A stretch of 8,720 nucleotides of DNA from an uncultured Armatimonadota bacterium. GTDB lineage: Bacteria > Armatimonadota > Armatimonadia > Armatimonadales > Armatimonadaceae. Location: the NCBI GenBank assembly GCA_903924445.1, contig CAIYBQ010000425.1, positions 1 to 8,720 on the forward strand, read 5' to 3'. Positions 1 through 6,443 of this stretch are shown here, one piece after another; position 1 is the first letter of the stretch, and every line of letters starts with the position of its first letter. The notes beneath the pieces are model-generated. The model worked only from the letters and a program-made list of their open reading frames with translations, ran no database searches and was not told the origin of the DNA. The position numbers and the translations under genes are program-made.

Positions 1-31
1 GACATGCTTTCCGCCTTGGAGGACTGAAGTA

Positions 32-397
32 ATGTTGAATCAATCGTTGTCCAGATCCGGCCAGAGGGGGCTTTCAAGCATTCCAAAGCCCATCGAAATG
101 TTGCCCGCAGGGCAAAATGTCTTTATCGGTCTTTGCCAAAACCAGGTGGTTCCACATCACCTCGTGGTCGGCGAAAACCTCTTTATCTTCCTTCATGCAC
201 AGATGGACCTCTCGGATGTCGTCCGGTCTGTTCAGGAAGTGATGTCCGAACTCCCAATGAATTGCGGTTGGCGCCCGGTCGATCCGAACAACGCTATCCG
301 TCTTGATTGGGTTGCACAGCTGATGGCGAGCAGGGATATGCCTGGCATCACCCATCAGCCACGCACAGAAATCCGAAGGAGGCTCATGCCGGCCTGA
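32..397 (+). CDS. hypothetical protein, 121 aa
   Basis: I do not recognise this protein. It has no obvious signal peptide, membrane segment or motif; the centre (about residues 43-75) alternates hydrophobic and charged residues like a small folded domain. The start is chosen because GGAGGA lies at 18-23, eight bases before the ATG. A different frame ends with TGA at 25-27, so this could be the next gene of an operon whose earlier part lies outside the window. The same frame is open to the left edge, so the ORF could instead be the tail of a longer gene. The complementary strand also carries an open frame over 74-355 (extending without an ATG to about 450). Its codons are exactly antisense to these and its product is rich in charged residues and His/Trp. 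I prefer the + strand because of the ribosome binding site, but coding status is uncertain. Confidence 0.4.
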   Translation: MLNQSLSRSGQRGLSSIPKPIEMLPAGQNVFIGLCQNQVVPHHLVVGENLFIFLHAQMDLSDVVRSVQEVMSELPMNCGWRPVDPNNAIRLDWVAQLMASRDMPGITHQPRTEIRRRLMPA

Positions 398-432
398 ATC
401 AACGTATTCACTTGGGCCTATCTTCGGTAATA

Positions 433-447
433 GGCGGCTAAGCCGCC
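433..447. repeat. 15-base perfect palindrome (GGCGGCT-A-AGCCGCC)
   Basis: Two 7-base arms flank a single central A in the gap between the hypothetical ORF and the PEP-CTERM gene, about 50 bases before the PEP-CTERM start codon. No T-run follows, so it is not a standard intrinsic terminator. It could be a dimeric regulator's operator or a 5'-leader hairpin in the PEP-CTERM mRNA. The rest of this 99-base gap shows no convincing -35/-10 or sigma-54 promoter to my eye. Confidence 0.4.
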
Positions 448-496
448 ATCACCGCCTCCAATGTGAGGCAACCTTCGAAGGGAAAACAAAACGAAA

Positions 497-1102
497 ATGA
501 ATATCATCACTAAAGGTGCGATTGCAATCGCTGCAACTATCGCCATCTCGACCACTGCAAATGCAGACTACACATTGTTCAACGGCGTTGTAAAGGCTTA
601 CGGAAACGTTACTGAATCCGCAGGTCAGGTCACGGACGTGGGCAACTGGGAATGTTTTACATTCTTCCCAGGTACCCCTGGCTACAACTACCTCACCACC
701 ATCGATATCGCGAATGGAACATTCGTTGTTAGTTCGATGCAGCAATTTACCAACGGCGTATATGCTCCTCCTACCTTCCTGTCGGGAACATTCACTGCGA
801 CGCAGAACACAGTAAGCGGACAGAACTTTGTCTACAACGGTCTGGTCACGTTTACAAGCGGTGATTGGATGGATGACCTTGCGCTTCAGCTTGGCGATCC
901 TAGTGCAACAACAATTAACGGTACATTTTCGACCGGTGGTGTTCTTGGAGCAAATGGTAACCCATACTTCTCCTCCACAGGTGTAAATGCGTACAACCTT
1001 ACCGTTGGTGTTCCAGAGCCAGGCGAATGGGCAGCCATGGGTATGCTCGCATCCGGTCTCGGTGGCCTCGTCATCCGTGCACGCCGCCGCAAGCTTGCCT
1101 AA
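497..1102 (+). CDS. PEP-CTERM sorting domain protein, secreted
   Basis: This is a 201-residue secreted protein and the likely exosortase substrate. Residues 1-23 form a Sec signal peptide: a Lys at position 6, a hydrophobic Ala/Ile core, and an Ala-Asn-Ala cleavage site before Asp24. The mature part is rich in Gly, Thr, Asn and aromatic residues with alternating patterns, suggesting a beta-rich fold; I recognise no catalytic domain. The C-terminus is a classic tripartite PEP-CTERM signal: VPEP at 172-175, a hydrophobic helix about 178-193, and the basic cluster RARRRK at 194-199. In known systems exosortase cleaves at this motif after export, releasing or relocating the protein, often into an exopolysaccharide matrix. 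GAAGGGAA (477-484) is a distant ribosome binding site. The gene is followed by its own terminator and sits upstream of the exosortase cluster. There is one Cys (C53) in the mature chain. The sorting signal is secure; the protein's specific role is unknown. Confidence 0.93.
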   Translation: MNIITKGAIAIAATIAISTTANADYTLFNGVVKAYGNVTESAGQVTDVGNWECFTFFPGTPGYNYLTTIDIANGTFVVSSMQQFTNGVYAPPTFLSGTFTATQNTVSGQNFVYNGLVTFTSGDWMDDLALQLGDPSATTINGTFSTGGVLGANGNPYFSSTGVNAYNLTVGVPEPGEWAAMGMLASGLGGLVIRARRRKLA

Positions 1103-1122
1103 GCATAGCGATTGACAATCCC

Positions 1123-1162
1123 AACCCCATCCCTCTGGTTCGTCCGGTGGGATGGGGTTTTT
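1123..1162 (+). terminator. intrinsic terminator after the PEP-CTERM gene
   Basis: An 11-bp perfect stem (AACCCCATCCC at 1123-1133 with its complement at 1149-1159) runs into a five-T tract (1158-1162). The 15-base loop can fold further: four pairs, CTGG with CCGG, around TTCGT. It starts 21 bases after the stop codon, which is ideal spacing. A smaller palindrome, GATTG-A-CAATC (1110-1120), lies just before it. This separates the substrate gene's transcript from the exosortase cluster. Confidence 0.92.
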
Positions 1163-1359
1163 GCCATTTATGGTGCTCAACCTAAGCAGCTCCCACAACC
1201 AGGGGAATGTTCTGTAAAAGCCTACGGGCTTACTGTCAGAGACTGTTCATCTTCATTCCCGGATTTCGCCTCAAGATGCCCACTCGGCCTGCCGATAACT
1301 GATGTGTATGGAATCGCAACCGTGCATCACCTCGGACGGTTCATCGGAGCAAACGCGAA
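1163..1359 (+). promoter_or_regulatory. gap before the exosortase gene, likely promoter/leader
   Basis: These 197 bases follow a strong terminator and precede the first gene of the cluster, so a promoter for the exosortase cluster is expected here. I cannot identify a convincing -35/-10 pair or sigma-54 site. Visible structure: an imperfect hairpin at 1214-1233 (GTAA, two-base bulge AA, GCC, loop TACG, GGCTTAC) and two ACTGT copies ten bases apart (1232-1236 and 1242-1246), one helical turn. A frame open through this region ends in TGA at 1361-1363 overlapping the exosortase ATG, but it has only a TTG start upstream of the terminator and is probably not a gene. Confidence 0.4.
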
Positions 1360-2247
1360 ATGAAAACAATGGAGCTGCCACTTTCCAAACCCGTGCAGGC
1401 CGGAAATCCCGTCCTCGTTGGCGGGATGATCACGGCTTTCACTGCCCTGCTGGCCTACATCGCCCTGCCGGCGATTCGCTTTTGGTATTGGGAATGGACG
1501 AAGCCCGAAACTTACTACGGACACGCTATCTTCGTTCCATTTATCATTGCGGCAATCCTCTGGGTCAAACGTAAGGAAATCACTGCAGCGGGCATCACGC
1601 CAAACCTCATCGCAGGTGTGGGCGTGGCCGCAGGGCTGGGAATCCTTGTGTTTGCTGCAAAAATCCAGACCGAAGCCCTCCTCTCGCTTGGACTGTTGAT
1701 GACACTCACGTTTGCCGCATGGACCGTCCTCGGCACCCGTGTGATAAAGGGACCGCTACTCTTCCCGATCATCTTCGCATGGCTGATGGCACCGCTTCCT
1801 GGACCCCTGCTGAACGATGCCACTCAAGGGCTGCAGCGCTTTTCCACGGTTGGAGCAACCACGTTGCTCAAGCTCACGATGTTTCATCCGCGTCAAGATG
1901 GCAACCTCATCCACATGGACAACTACACGCTTAATGTGGATGTCCCATGTTCCGGATTCAAGCTGCTCCTGACGCTTCTGACCTTCAGCAGTACCTTCTC
2001 CTATCTGACCGATGGGCCTGCTTGGCGCCGCTGGGTTATCTTCCTCGTGAGTCTCCCGCTGTCGATTCTCGTCAACAGCATCCGTATCATGATGATTGGT
2101 GTTTCCGGAGAAATCGCCGGTGCCAGCGTCGCACATGCTTTCCACGACTGGTCAGGCCTGATCAGCCTCGTACTCTGCGCTGTTCTCCTCTTCTCGTTCG
2201 CAAAGGCAATGAAATGCAAGACTTTCGCCGGGCTTCCGCTCTTTTAG
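1360..2247 (+). CDS. exosortase (PEP-CTERM protein-processing transpeptidase)
   Basis: This is a 295-residue integral membrane protein of the EpsH/Xrt exosortase family, which recognises and cleaves PEP-CTERM tails at the cytoplasmic membrane. Several hydrophobic segments span about 20-40, 55-70, 83-100, 105-122, 132-146, 202-216, 225-250 and 265-282, matching the family's roughly eight helices. Conserved elements are visible: YGHAIFVP at 53-60 near the N-terminus, the catalytic Cys197 in VPCSGFK, Arg242 in NSIRI, and His262 in FHDWSG, giving the Cys/Arg/His set of the family. Its length fits the core exosortase without a fused EpsI domain; that domain is the next gene. GGAG at 1346-1349 lies ten bases before the chosen ATG; a second ATG at codon 4 is possible. 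It overlaps the downstream gene by 34 bases. It probably processes the PEP-CTERM protein encoded just upstream, and perhaps others elsewhere. I cannot assign the Xrt subtype. Confidence 0.95.
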   Translation: MKTMELPLSKPVQAGNPVLVGGMITAFTALLAYIALPAIRFWYWEWTKPETYYGHAIFVPFIIAAILWVKRKEITAAGITPNLIAGVGVAAGLGILVFAAKIQTEALLSLGLLMTLTFAAWTVLGTRVIKGPLLFPIIFAWLMAPLPGPLLNDATQGLQRFSTVGATTLLKLTMFHPRQDGNLIHMDNYTLNVDVPCSGFKLLLTLLTFSSTFSYLTDGPAWRRWVIFLVSLPLSILVNSIRIMMIGVSGEIAGASVAHAFHDWSGLISLVLCAVLLFSFAKAMKCKTFAGLPLF

Positions 2248-2876
2248 TCATCACGGCACTTGTTGCCGCAGGCGTCAACGCAACGTGGAACCCACCACCA
2301 CCGCCGAAATTCCAGGGACTCACCGCGATCAAGAAACGCATCCCAAGCGATGTAAACGGCGCAACCCGTTCGGATGACACCGATTTCGCACCGGAAGTCA
2401 AAGCTGCTCTCAGTGCGGCAGACCTTATCGGGCCTGTGTACAACAGCCCGGATGCCGGTCGTATCGATGTCCTCCTCATCGGTGGCACGGATCGCAGCGC
2501 ACTCCATGACCCTCGCGCCTGTATGATTGGCGCTGGCTGGCGCCTCGAAAATGACCACACGGAAACGCTGCCAGGAACCAATGTCGAGGCACGCCTCTGC
2601 AAAATGGTCGGAGGGACCGCTGACACCGACTTTGAAGTGCTCTATCTTTATGTGGTGGACAAGACCATCATCCAACAGGTAACGCAAATCCGGATGCAAA
2701 TGCTGGCATCCGCGCTAATTGGTAAGAAGGGCACACCTGTCTGTTTCTTCCGCCTCCAGCGTGCTGTTCCGCGCAACCGTCCGGATGACCCAAAGGCTGC
2801 AGCAGCCTTCCGCGACTTCGCCGCCACTCTTTGGAACCGGCTTGAAATTCCTGCACACCTTGTTGACAATGGCTAA
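2214..2876 (+). CDS. EpsI-like exosortase-associated protein (DUF3485 type)
   Basis: This is a 220-residue protein that usually accompanies exosortases, either fused to their C-terminus or as a separate gene. Residues 6-23 form one hydrophobic membrane anchor, followed by a Pro-rich stretch (27-31) and a soluble domain expected outside the cytoplasmic membrane. The diagnostic motif is HDPRACMIGAGW (98-109), resembling the His...Cys...GAGW block of EpsI. The family's function is not firmly established; it is thought to support exosortase processing or EPS assembly. The start at 2214 is chosen because AAAGG (2202-2206) lies seven bases upstream and the anchor begins immediately afterwards. The same frame is open further upstream to 1947, but that part lies inside the exosortase gene and is a shadow. 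The 34-base out-of-frame overlap with the exosortase suggests coupled translation. It also overlaps the next gene by eight bases. Confidence 0.85.
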   Translation: MQDFRRASALLVITALVAAGVNATWNPPPPPKFQGLTAIKKRIPSDVNGATRSDDTDFAPEVKAALSAADLIGPVYNSPDAGRIDVLLIGGTDRSALHDPRACMIGAGWRLENDHTETLPGTNVEARLCKMVGGTADTDFEVLYLYVVDKTIIQQVTQIRMQMLASALIGKKGTPVCFFRLQRAVPRNRPDDPKAAAAFRDFAATLWNRLEIPAHLVDNG

Positions 2877-3999
2877 TCTAACATCCCCGCGGAAGCTCCG
2901 AATCGCCTGCGTCCTCGATCAACAGGTTGGGCTGAAATCCCATGCCTTGAACTTGATGCAGGGTCTGAATGGGCATCCGGCCGTCGATGCAACCCTCATC
3001 CCCGTTGAATACGGGAGGGGGGATCACTGGCTGTTTCGCGTTCCGGGTCTCCCAAATGGCATCGCTGGAACTCTGTGCGCACGCGGCGAAATCGAGCGTG
3101 GCGTAGCGGCACTTGGCAGTTTAGATGCTATTTTGTGGGGGACTTGGGCTGCCAAAAGCGTCCCGCATATCGTCGAACGCTTCCCTGCCTTCTTTGTGAT
3201 GGACATGACGCCAAACCAAATGGCGGACATGGGGGAGCCTTACGGGTATACAAAAGCCCGCTCGGGTCGCTTTGCCGCATGGAAACGCCGGGCGACTGAA
3301 CGCATTTACCAGCATGGAGATGCCTTCTTCCCATGGAGTGACTGGGTTGGTGAAAGCCTGCATCGCGACTGGGGTATCCCGGCACAGCGTATTCACACAA
3401 TCCCACCGGGAGTGGATACAAATCGCTTTCATCCATCAAGCCAGGAAGCACCTGCCACTGATCGGATTGAGGTCCTCTTTGTTGGTGGTGACTTCGAACG
3501 CAAAGGCGGACTTGGTCTGCTCGCGTGGGCGGAACGTAACCTGACAAATGTTCACCTGACGGTTGTAACCCGGGATGAAATTCGGAATGCACCATCAAAT
3601 GTCACAGTTCGTCATGGAATAGGTCCCAACTCGCCCGAGCTGATCGCTCTCTACCAAGCAAGCCATATTTTCGCTCTGCCGACGGTGGGGGATTGTTACT
3701 CGATGGTCGCGATGGAGGCGATGGCCTGCGGGGTTCCCGTAGTCATTTCTGACATCGGTGGTATCCGGGATATCGTTTCGGATGGCCAGACAGGCTACCT
3801 CTGTAAGCCTGGAGACACGGCAGCATTTGCAGCAAAGCTCGATACGCTCGTCGCAGACACGGAGCTACGCAACCGGATGGCTGCTGCAGCGCGCAGCCGT
3901 GTCACGGAAGCATTTGATGCCAGAGACTGTGCGCATAGATTGGGCGACATCATCGCTGAATGCCTTTGCACGCGGTCACCAGAGCTCCGCGTAGCCTGA
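2869..3999 (+). CDS. glycosyltransferase family 4 type (GT1 of this cluster)
   Basis: This is a 376-residue GT-B-fold glycosyltransferase, probably acting on the cytoplasmic side to add a sugar to a lipid-linked exopolysaccharide repeat unit; donor and acceptor cannot be read from sequence. The C-terminal donor-binding domain is clear: IPPGVDTNRF (178-187), FVGGDFERKGG (204-214, with Arg211 and Lys212 of the donor site), and the block around 271-292 ending MEAMACGVPVV. The usual E-x7-E pair appears as Asp275-x7-Glu283. The N-terminal half is the acceptor domain, including a DMTP motif (112-115). No signal peptide or membrane helix is seen. ATG 2869 overlaps the preceding stop by eight bases and has no clear Shine-Dalgarno, which fits translational coupling. 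The frame is open upstream to 2719, but that extension lies within the EpsI-like gene. It is paralogous to the next glycosyltransferase. Confidence 0.92.
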   Translation: MANLTSPRKLRIACVLDQQVGLKSHALNLMQGLNGHPAVDATLIPVEYGRGDHWLFRVPGLPNGIAGTLCARGEIERGVAALGSLDAILWGTWAAKSVPHIVERFPAFFVMDMTPNQMADMGEPYGYTKARSGRFAAWKRRATERIYQHGDAFFPWSDWVGESLHRDWGIPAQRIHTIPPGVDTNRFHPSSQEAPATDRIEVLFVGGDFERKGGLGLLAWAERNLTNVHLTVVTRDEIRNAPSNVTVRHGIGPNSPELIALYQASHIFALPTVGDCYSMVAMEAMACGVPVVISDIGGIRDIVSDGQTGYLCKPGDTAAFAAKLDTLVADTELRNRMAAAARSRVTEAFDARDCAHRLGDIIAECLCTRSPELRVA

Positions 4000-4021
4000 T
4001 AGATCTCTGCACTTAGATTGA

Positions 4022-4062
4022 CGACTGGGGCTGGCCTGCCGGGGGTGGGGCGGCCCCAGTCG
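4022..4062. repeat. GC-rich inverted repeat, 10-bp stem
   Basis: CGACTGGGGC (4022-4031) is perfectly complementary to GCCCCAGTCG (4053-4062), with a 21-base G-rich loop. It begins 22 bases after the stop codon of the first glycosyltransferase, a typical terminator position, but only CAATTTGC follows instead of a T-run. It may be a weak terminator, an attenuator or a 3'-end stabiliser that lowers expression of downstream genes. Confidence 0.6.
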
Positions 4063-4215
4063 CAATTTGCATCAACGCTGTAATCCACATTAACCGCAAA
4101 AAACAGCATCCACATTTCACGTAATGTGACCATAAGGCTCTTCAATTTCGCCAGCCACGTGCCGATATTCCTACTAGGGACTCACTCTGTGCCCTGATGG
4201 ATTGGAACGCAACGA
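4063..4215 (+). promoter_or_regulatory. gap between GT1 and GT2 with direct and inverted repeats
   Basis: No gene is visible here, and an in-frame TGA at 4195-4197 prevents upstream extension of the next ORF. ATCCACATT occurs twice in direct orientation at 4083-4091 and 4108-4116, starts 25 bases apart. The second copy also forms an inverted repeat, CACATT (4111-4116) with AATGTG (4123-4128) around a six-base spacer. This looks like a possible regulator-binding region, so an internal promoter is plausible, but I see no convincing -35/-10. Confidence 0.35.
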
Positions 4216-5313
4216 ATGCACATTGGCTTGGCATTAGAATATTCACTGGGACACGTAACCCATGCACAAAACCTCCAGCAGCAGCTGGATGGTGTTGCTG
4301 CTGTGACACCACATGCCATCCGGTTGGCCTACGATGACAATGCTCAGTGGTGGCAGCGCCTCCCAGGGATCCGCAGTAACTGGAGCCTCCGTGCAAGCTT
4401 TGGCGCACGCCTCTACCTCAAGCGCCAACAACCCCATCTGCAGGGTCTCTTCTTCCATTCACAAGTGACATCACTGCTGTCTGCAGACCTGATGCGGATG
4501 ATTCCAAGCGTGGTCTCCTTGGATGCAACCCCACTGCAATACGATTCGCTTGGCGCGAGCTATAGCCATGCAACCGGCCCCGTTGCCATCGAGACATTCA
4601 AAAAGAACCTCAACACACGCGCCTTCCATGCGGCATCCCGGCTCGTCACATGGTCCGAGTGGGCCAAGGGCTCGCTCGTAAACGATTACGGAATTGATGC
4701 CAATAAAGTCAGTGTCATCCCGCCTGGCATCGACACAGATCGCTGGAACTTTGGGACCCGCCCGTTGGATGCCCATACACACTTGCTCTTCGTGGGAGGG
4801 GATTTCTACCGTAAGGGTGGTCAGACACTCCTCGATGCTTGGCGTGGTCTGAGCCCGGCAACACGCAACCGAGCGACGCTGCACATCGTGACCAAGACCG
4901 AAGGCATTAACGGCGACATGGCCGGAATCCAGCTGCACTACGGCCTGACGCCGAACTCGGATGCCCTCATCGATCTCTACCGGATTGCCTGCGCATTTGT
5001 GTTTCCAAGTAATGGAGACTGCCTCCCGCTTGCTGTTCTCGAAGCGCTCGCAGCGGGCCTGCCAGTCCTCACGACAAATGTTGCCGCGCTCCCGGAAGCC
5101 GTTAAGCACCTTGAGTCCGGGATGATTCTTCCCACCGATGATGCGGCGGCGTGGACAGCTGCCCTCGGGGATGTCATTGCAGATGCAGCGCTCCGGAGAG
5201 CCTGGGGTGCAGCTGCACGACAGCACGCCGTTGAGCGATTTGATGCCCGTAAGAACTATGGCCGCCTCGTGGATGTGATCACGCAGTGCGCCGAAAGGAA
5301 GCTCGCAGCATGA
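4216..5313 (+). CDS. glycosyltransferase family 4 type (GT2, paralogue of GT1)
   Basis: This is a 365-residue GT-B glycosyltransferase, presumed to add another sugar to the same glycan. It matches the preceding glycosyltransferase motif for motif: IPPGIDTDRW (168-177), FVGGDFYRKGG (192-202), LTPNSDALIDLY (244-255), NGDC (266-269) and LEALAAGLPVL (275-285). The same Asp-x7-Glu replaces the usual Glu-x7-Glu (Asp268, Glu276). The acceptor half also aligns, with DATP at 103-106 and WSEWAKGSL (146-154) opposite WSDWVGESL in GT1. There is no signal peptide or helix. The ATG at 4216 is the first possible start after the in-frame stop at 4195-4197. Its ribosome binding site is weak (GGA at 4204-4206). 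Its stop overlaps the next start as ATGA. Family assignment is firm; sugar specificity is unknown. Confidence 0.93.
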   Translation: MHIGLALEYSLGHVTHAQNLQQQLDGVAAVTPHAIRLAYDDNAQWWQRLPGIRSNWSLRASFGARLYLKRQQPHLQGLFFHSQVTSLLSADLMRMIPSVVSLDATPLQYDSLGASYSHATGPVAIETFKKNLNTRAFHAASRLVTWSEWAKGSLVNDYGIDANKVSVIPPGIDTDRWNFGTRPLDAHTHLLFVGGDFYRKGGQTLLDAWRGLSPATRNRATLHIVTKTEGINGDMAGIQLHYGLTPNSDALIDLYRIACAFVFPSNGDCLPLAVLEALAAGLPVLTTNVAALPEAVKHLESGMILPTDDAAAWTAALGDVIADAALRRAWGAAARQHAVERFDARKNYGRLVDVITQCAERKLAA

Positions 5314-6443
5314 AGGTGACGATGCTTGTGCCATCCTACCGAAAGACTGGGATTGCGGATGCTGTGCGATGTGATGCGCATCCTGACATGGACTACGATG
5401 CCCTTGAGCGGTCGTTGGTTACCAACAACAACGCCGATGTTACATTTGTCGACTTTGCGACCCTAGATGCCTGCCAGGACCCACGGGTAAAGCTAGTAAC
5501 AAAGCTCCTGGGCCGCGATGCTGGTCTCGCTGCGCTTGGTTTCTACCACCATTCACGAGGTGTCGATTGCATCTTCTCGAACAGCGAGAGCATTAGTATG
5601 CCGCTGTCGCTGATGTTCCGGATGTCCACGGCGAAGCGCCCCGGGCATGTTGTGATCTGCCATCGGCTCAGCACAAGCAAGAAAAAGCTCTTCTTCAAGA
5701 CCCTGAAAGTCCACAAGGAAATGGACAGGCTCTTCGTCTATGCGGATATCCAACGAAAGCATGGAATCGATGTCCTTGGCATACCGGTTGAGAAGCTAAC
5801 ACATATCCACTTCCATGCTGACACGGATTTCTATCGCCCTGATAACAGACGGCAAGTGGTTGCAAATCAGATCAGCGCTGCGGGACTTGAATGGCGTGAT
5901 TACCCGACACTTATCGGGGCTGCACAGCGCCTTAATACGCTTGATTTTCGGCTTGCGGCGGCAAGCCCATGGTCAAAGCACACGAATGAGACGGAGCGGA
6001 CGGAGCTTCCTGCAAATGTTGCAGCGCGGCGCTACGAGTATGGCGAGTTGCGCGAGCTGTACGGCTCGAGTGCTGTCGTGGCATGCCCGCTCTATGAGAC
6101 CGATTTTCAGGCTGGGATAACCAGCATTCTGGAAGCGATGGCAATGGGCTGCGCGGTCATCGCAACGCGGACAACCGGGCAGACGGATGTCATCGAGGAT
6201 GGAGTAACAGGGCTGTACGTCGACCCTGGGGATGTTGATGGCTGGTGCCGGGCATTGGAGCGTCTGACCCGGGACCCAGCCTTACGTGAATCGCTCGGCG
6301 CAAATGCGCGGGCGTGGCTTTTGAACCATGCAAGCCTAGCGCTTTGGGTGCGTCAAATATCATCGGAGATAGCCAATTTTGGTGTCGCTAGTACATCTTG
6401 GCAAGCTAATTGCAAGCATTTTGCAGCAGGAGAAAAAGTATGA
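5310..6443 (+). CDS. glycosyltransferase family 4 type (GT3)
   Basis: This is a 377-residue GT-B glycosyltransferase, more distant from the other two. The N-terminus MKVTMLVPSY starts a Rossmann-like beta strand. The donor-site region includes FHADTDFYRP (168-177), ASPWSK (218-223), and the C-terminal block ITSILEAMAMGCAVIAT (270-286) followed by DVIEDGVTGLYVDPGD (293-308), all typical of GT4. At the first position of E-x7-E there is Gln267, seven residues before Glu275; nearby Glu263 and Asp265 may compensate. AAGGA at 5295-5299 is a reasonable ribosome binding site, and the ATG overlaps the previous stop (ATGA). The frame is open to 5286, but the internal ATG gives the conventional N-terminus. 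The stop again overlaps the next start by four bases. Role: presumably another sugar transfer in exopolysaccharide repeat synthesis; sugar unknown. Confidence 0.9.
   Translation: MKVTMLVPSYRKTGIADAVRCDAHPDMDYDALERSLVTNNNADVTFVDFATLDACQDPRVKLVTKLLGRDAGLAALGFYHHSRGVDCIFSNSESISMPLSLMFRMSTAKRPGHVVICHRLSTSKKKLFFKTLKVHKEMDRLFVYADIQRKHGIDVLGIPVEKLTHIHFHADTDFYRPDNRRQVVANQISAAGLEWRDYPTLIGAAQRLNTLDFRLAAASPWSKHTNETERTELPANVAARRYEYGELRELYGSSAVVACPLYETDFQAGITSILEAMAMGCAVIATRTTGQTDVIEDGVTGLYVDPGDVDGWCRALERLTRDPALRESLGANARAWLLNHASLALWVRQISSEIANFGVASTSWQANCKHFAAGEKV

Noticed and set aside
1..27. Possible C-terminal end of an upstream gene (frame 1, ending TGA at 25-27).
   Set aside because: Only eight codons are visible, too few to support a call; noted only because the stop is well placed for the next start.
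1112..1140. TTGACA at 1112-1117 as a -35 box for the exosortase cluster.
   Set aside because: No -10 at proper spacing, and any transcript from it would meet the intrinsic terminator at once.
449..1198. A long open frame of 249 codons on the - strand across the PEP-CTERM gene.
   Set aside because: It is the codon-aligned antisense of a gene with a clear signal peptide and PEP-CTERM tail; its product is abnormally Cys-rich and runs through the terminator.
1112..1363. An 83-codon + frame whose TGA overlaps the exosortase ATG, like the ATGA junctions downstream.
   Set aside because: Its only start is a TTG that lies upstream of the strong terminator at 1123-1162, which it would have to read through; the product has no recognisable features and no ribosome binding site. 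The ATGA match is probably incidental.
4018..4046. TTGACG at 4018-4023 as a -35 box.
   Set aside because: At 17 bases downstream there is only a G-run inside the GC-rich stem-loop, with no -10 element.
4471..5334. A 287-codon open frame on the - strand over the second glycosyltransferase.
   Set aside because: It is exactly codon-antisense to a well-supported GT4 gene, with a Cys/Arg-rich product and no motifs; a shadow.
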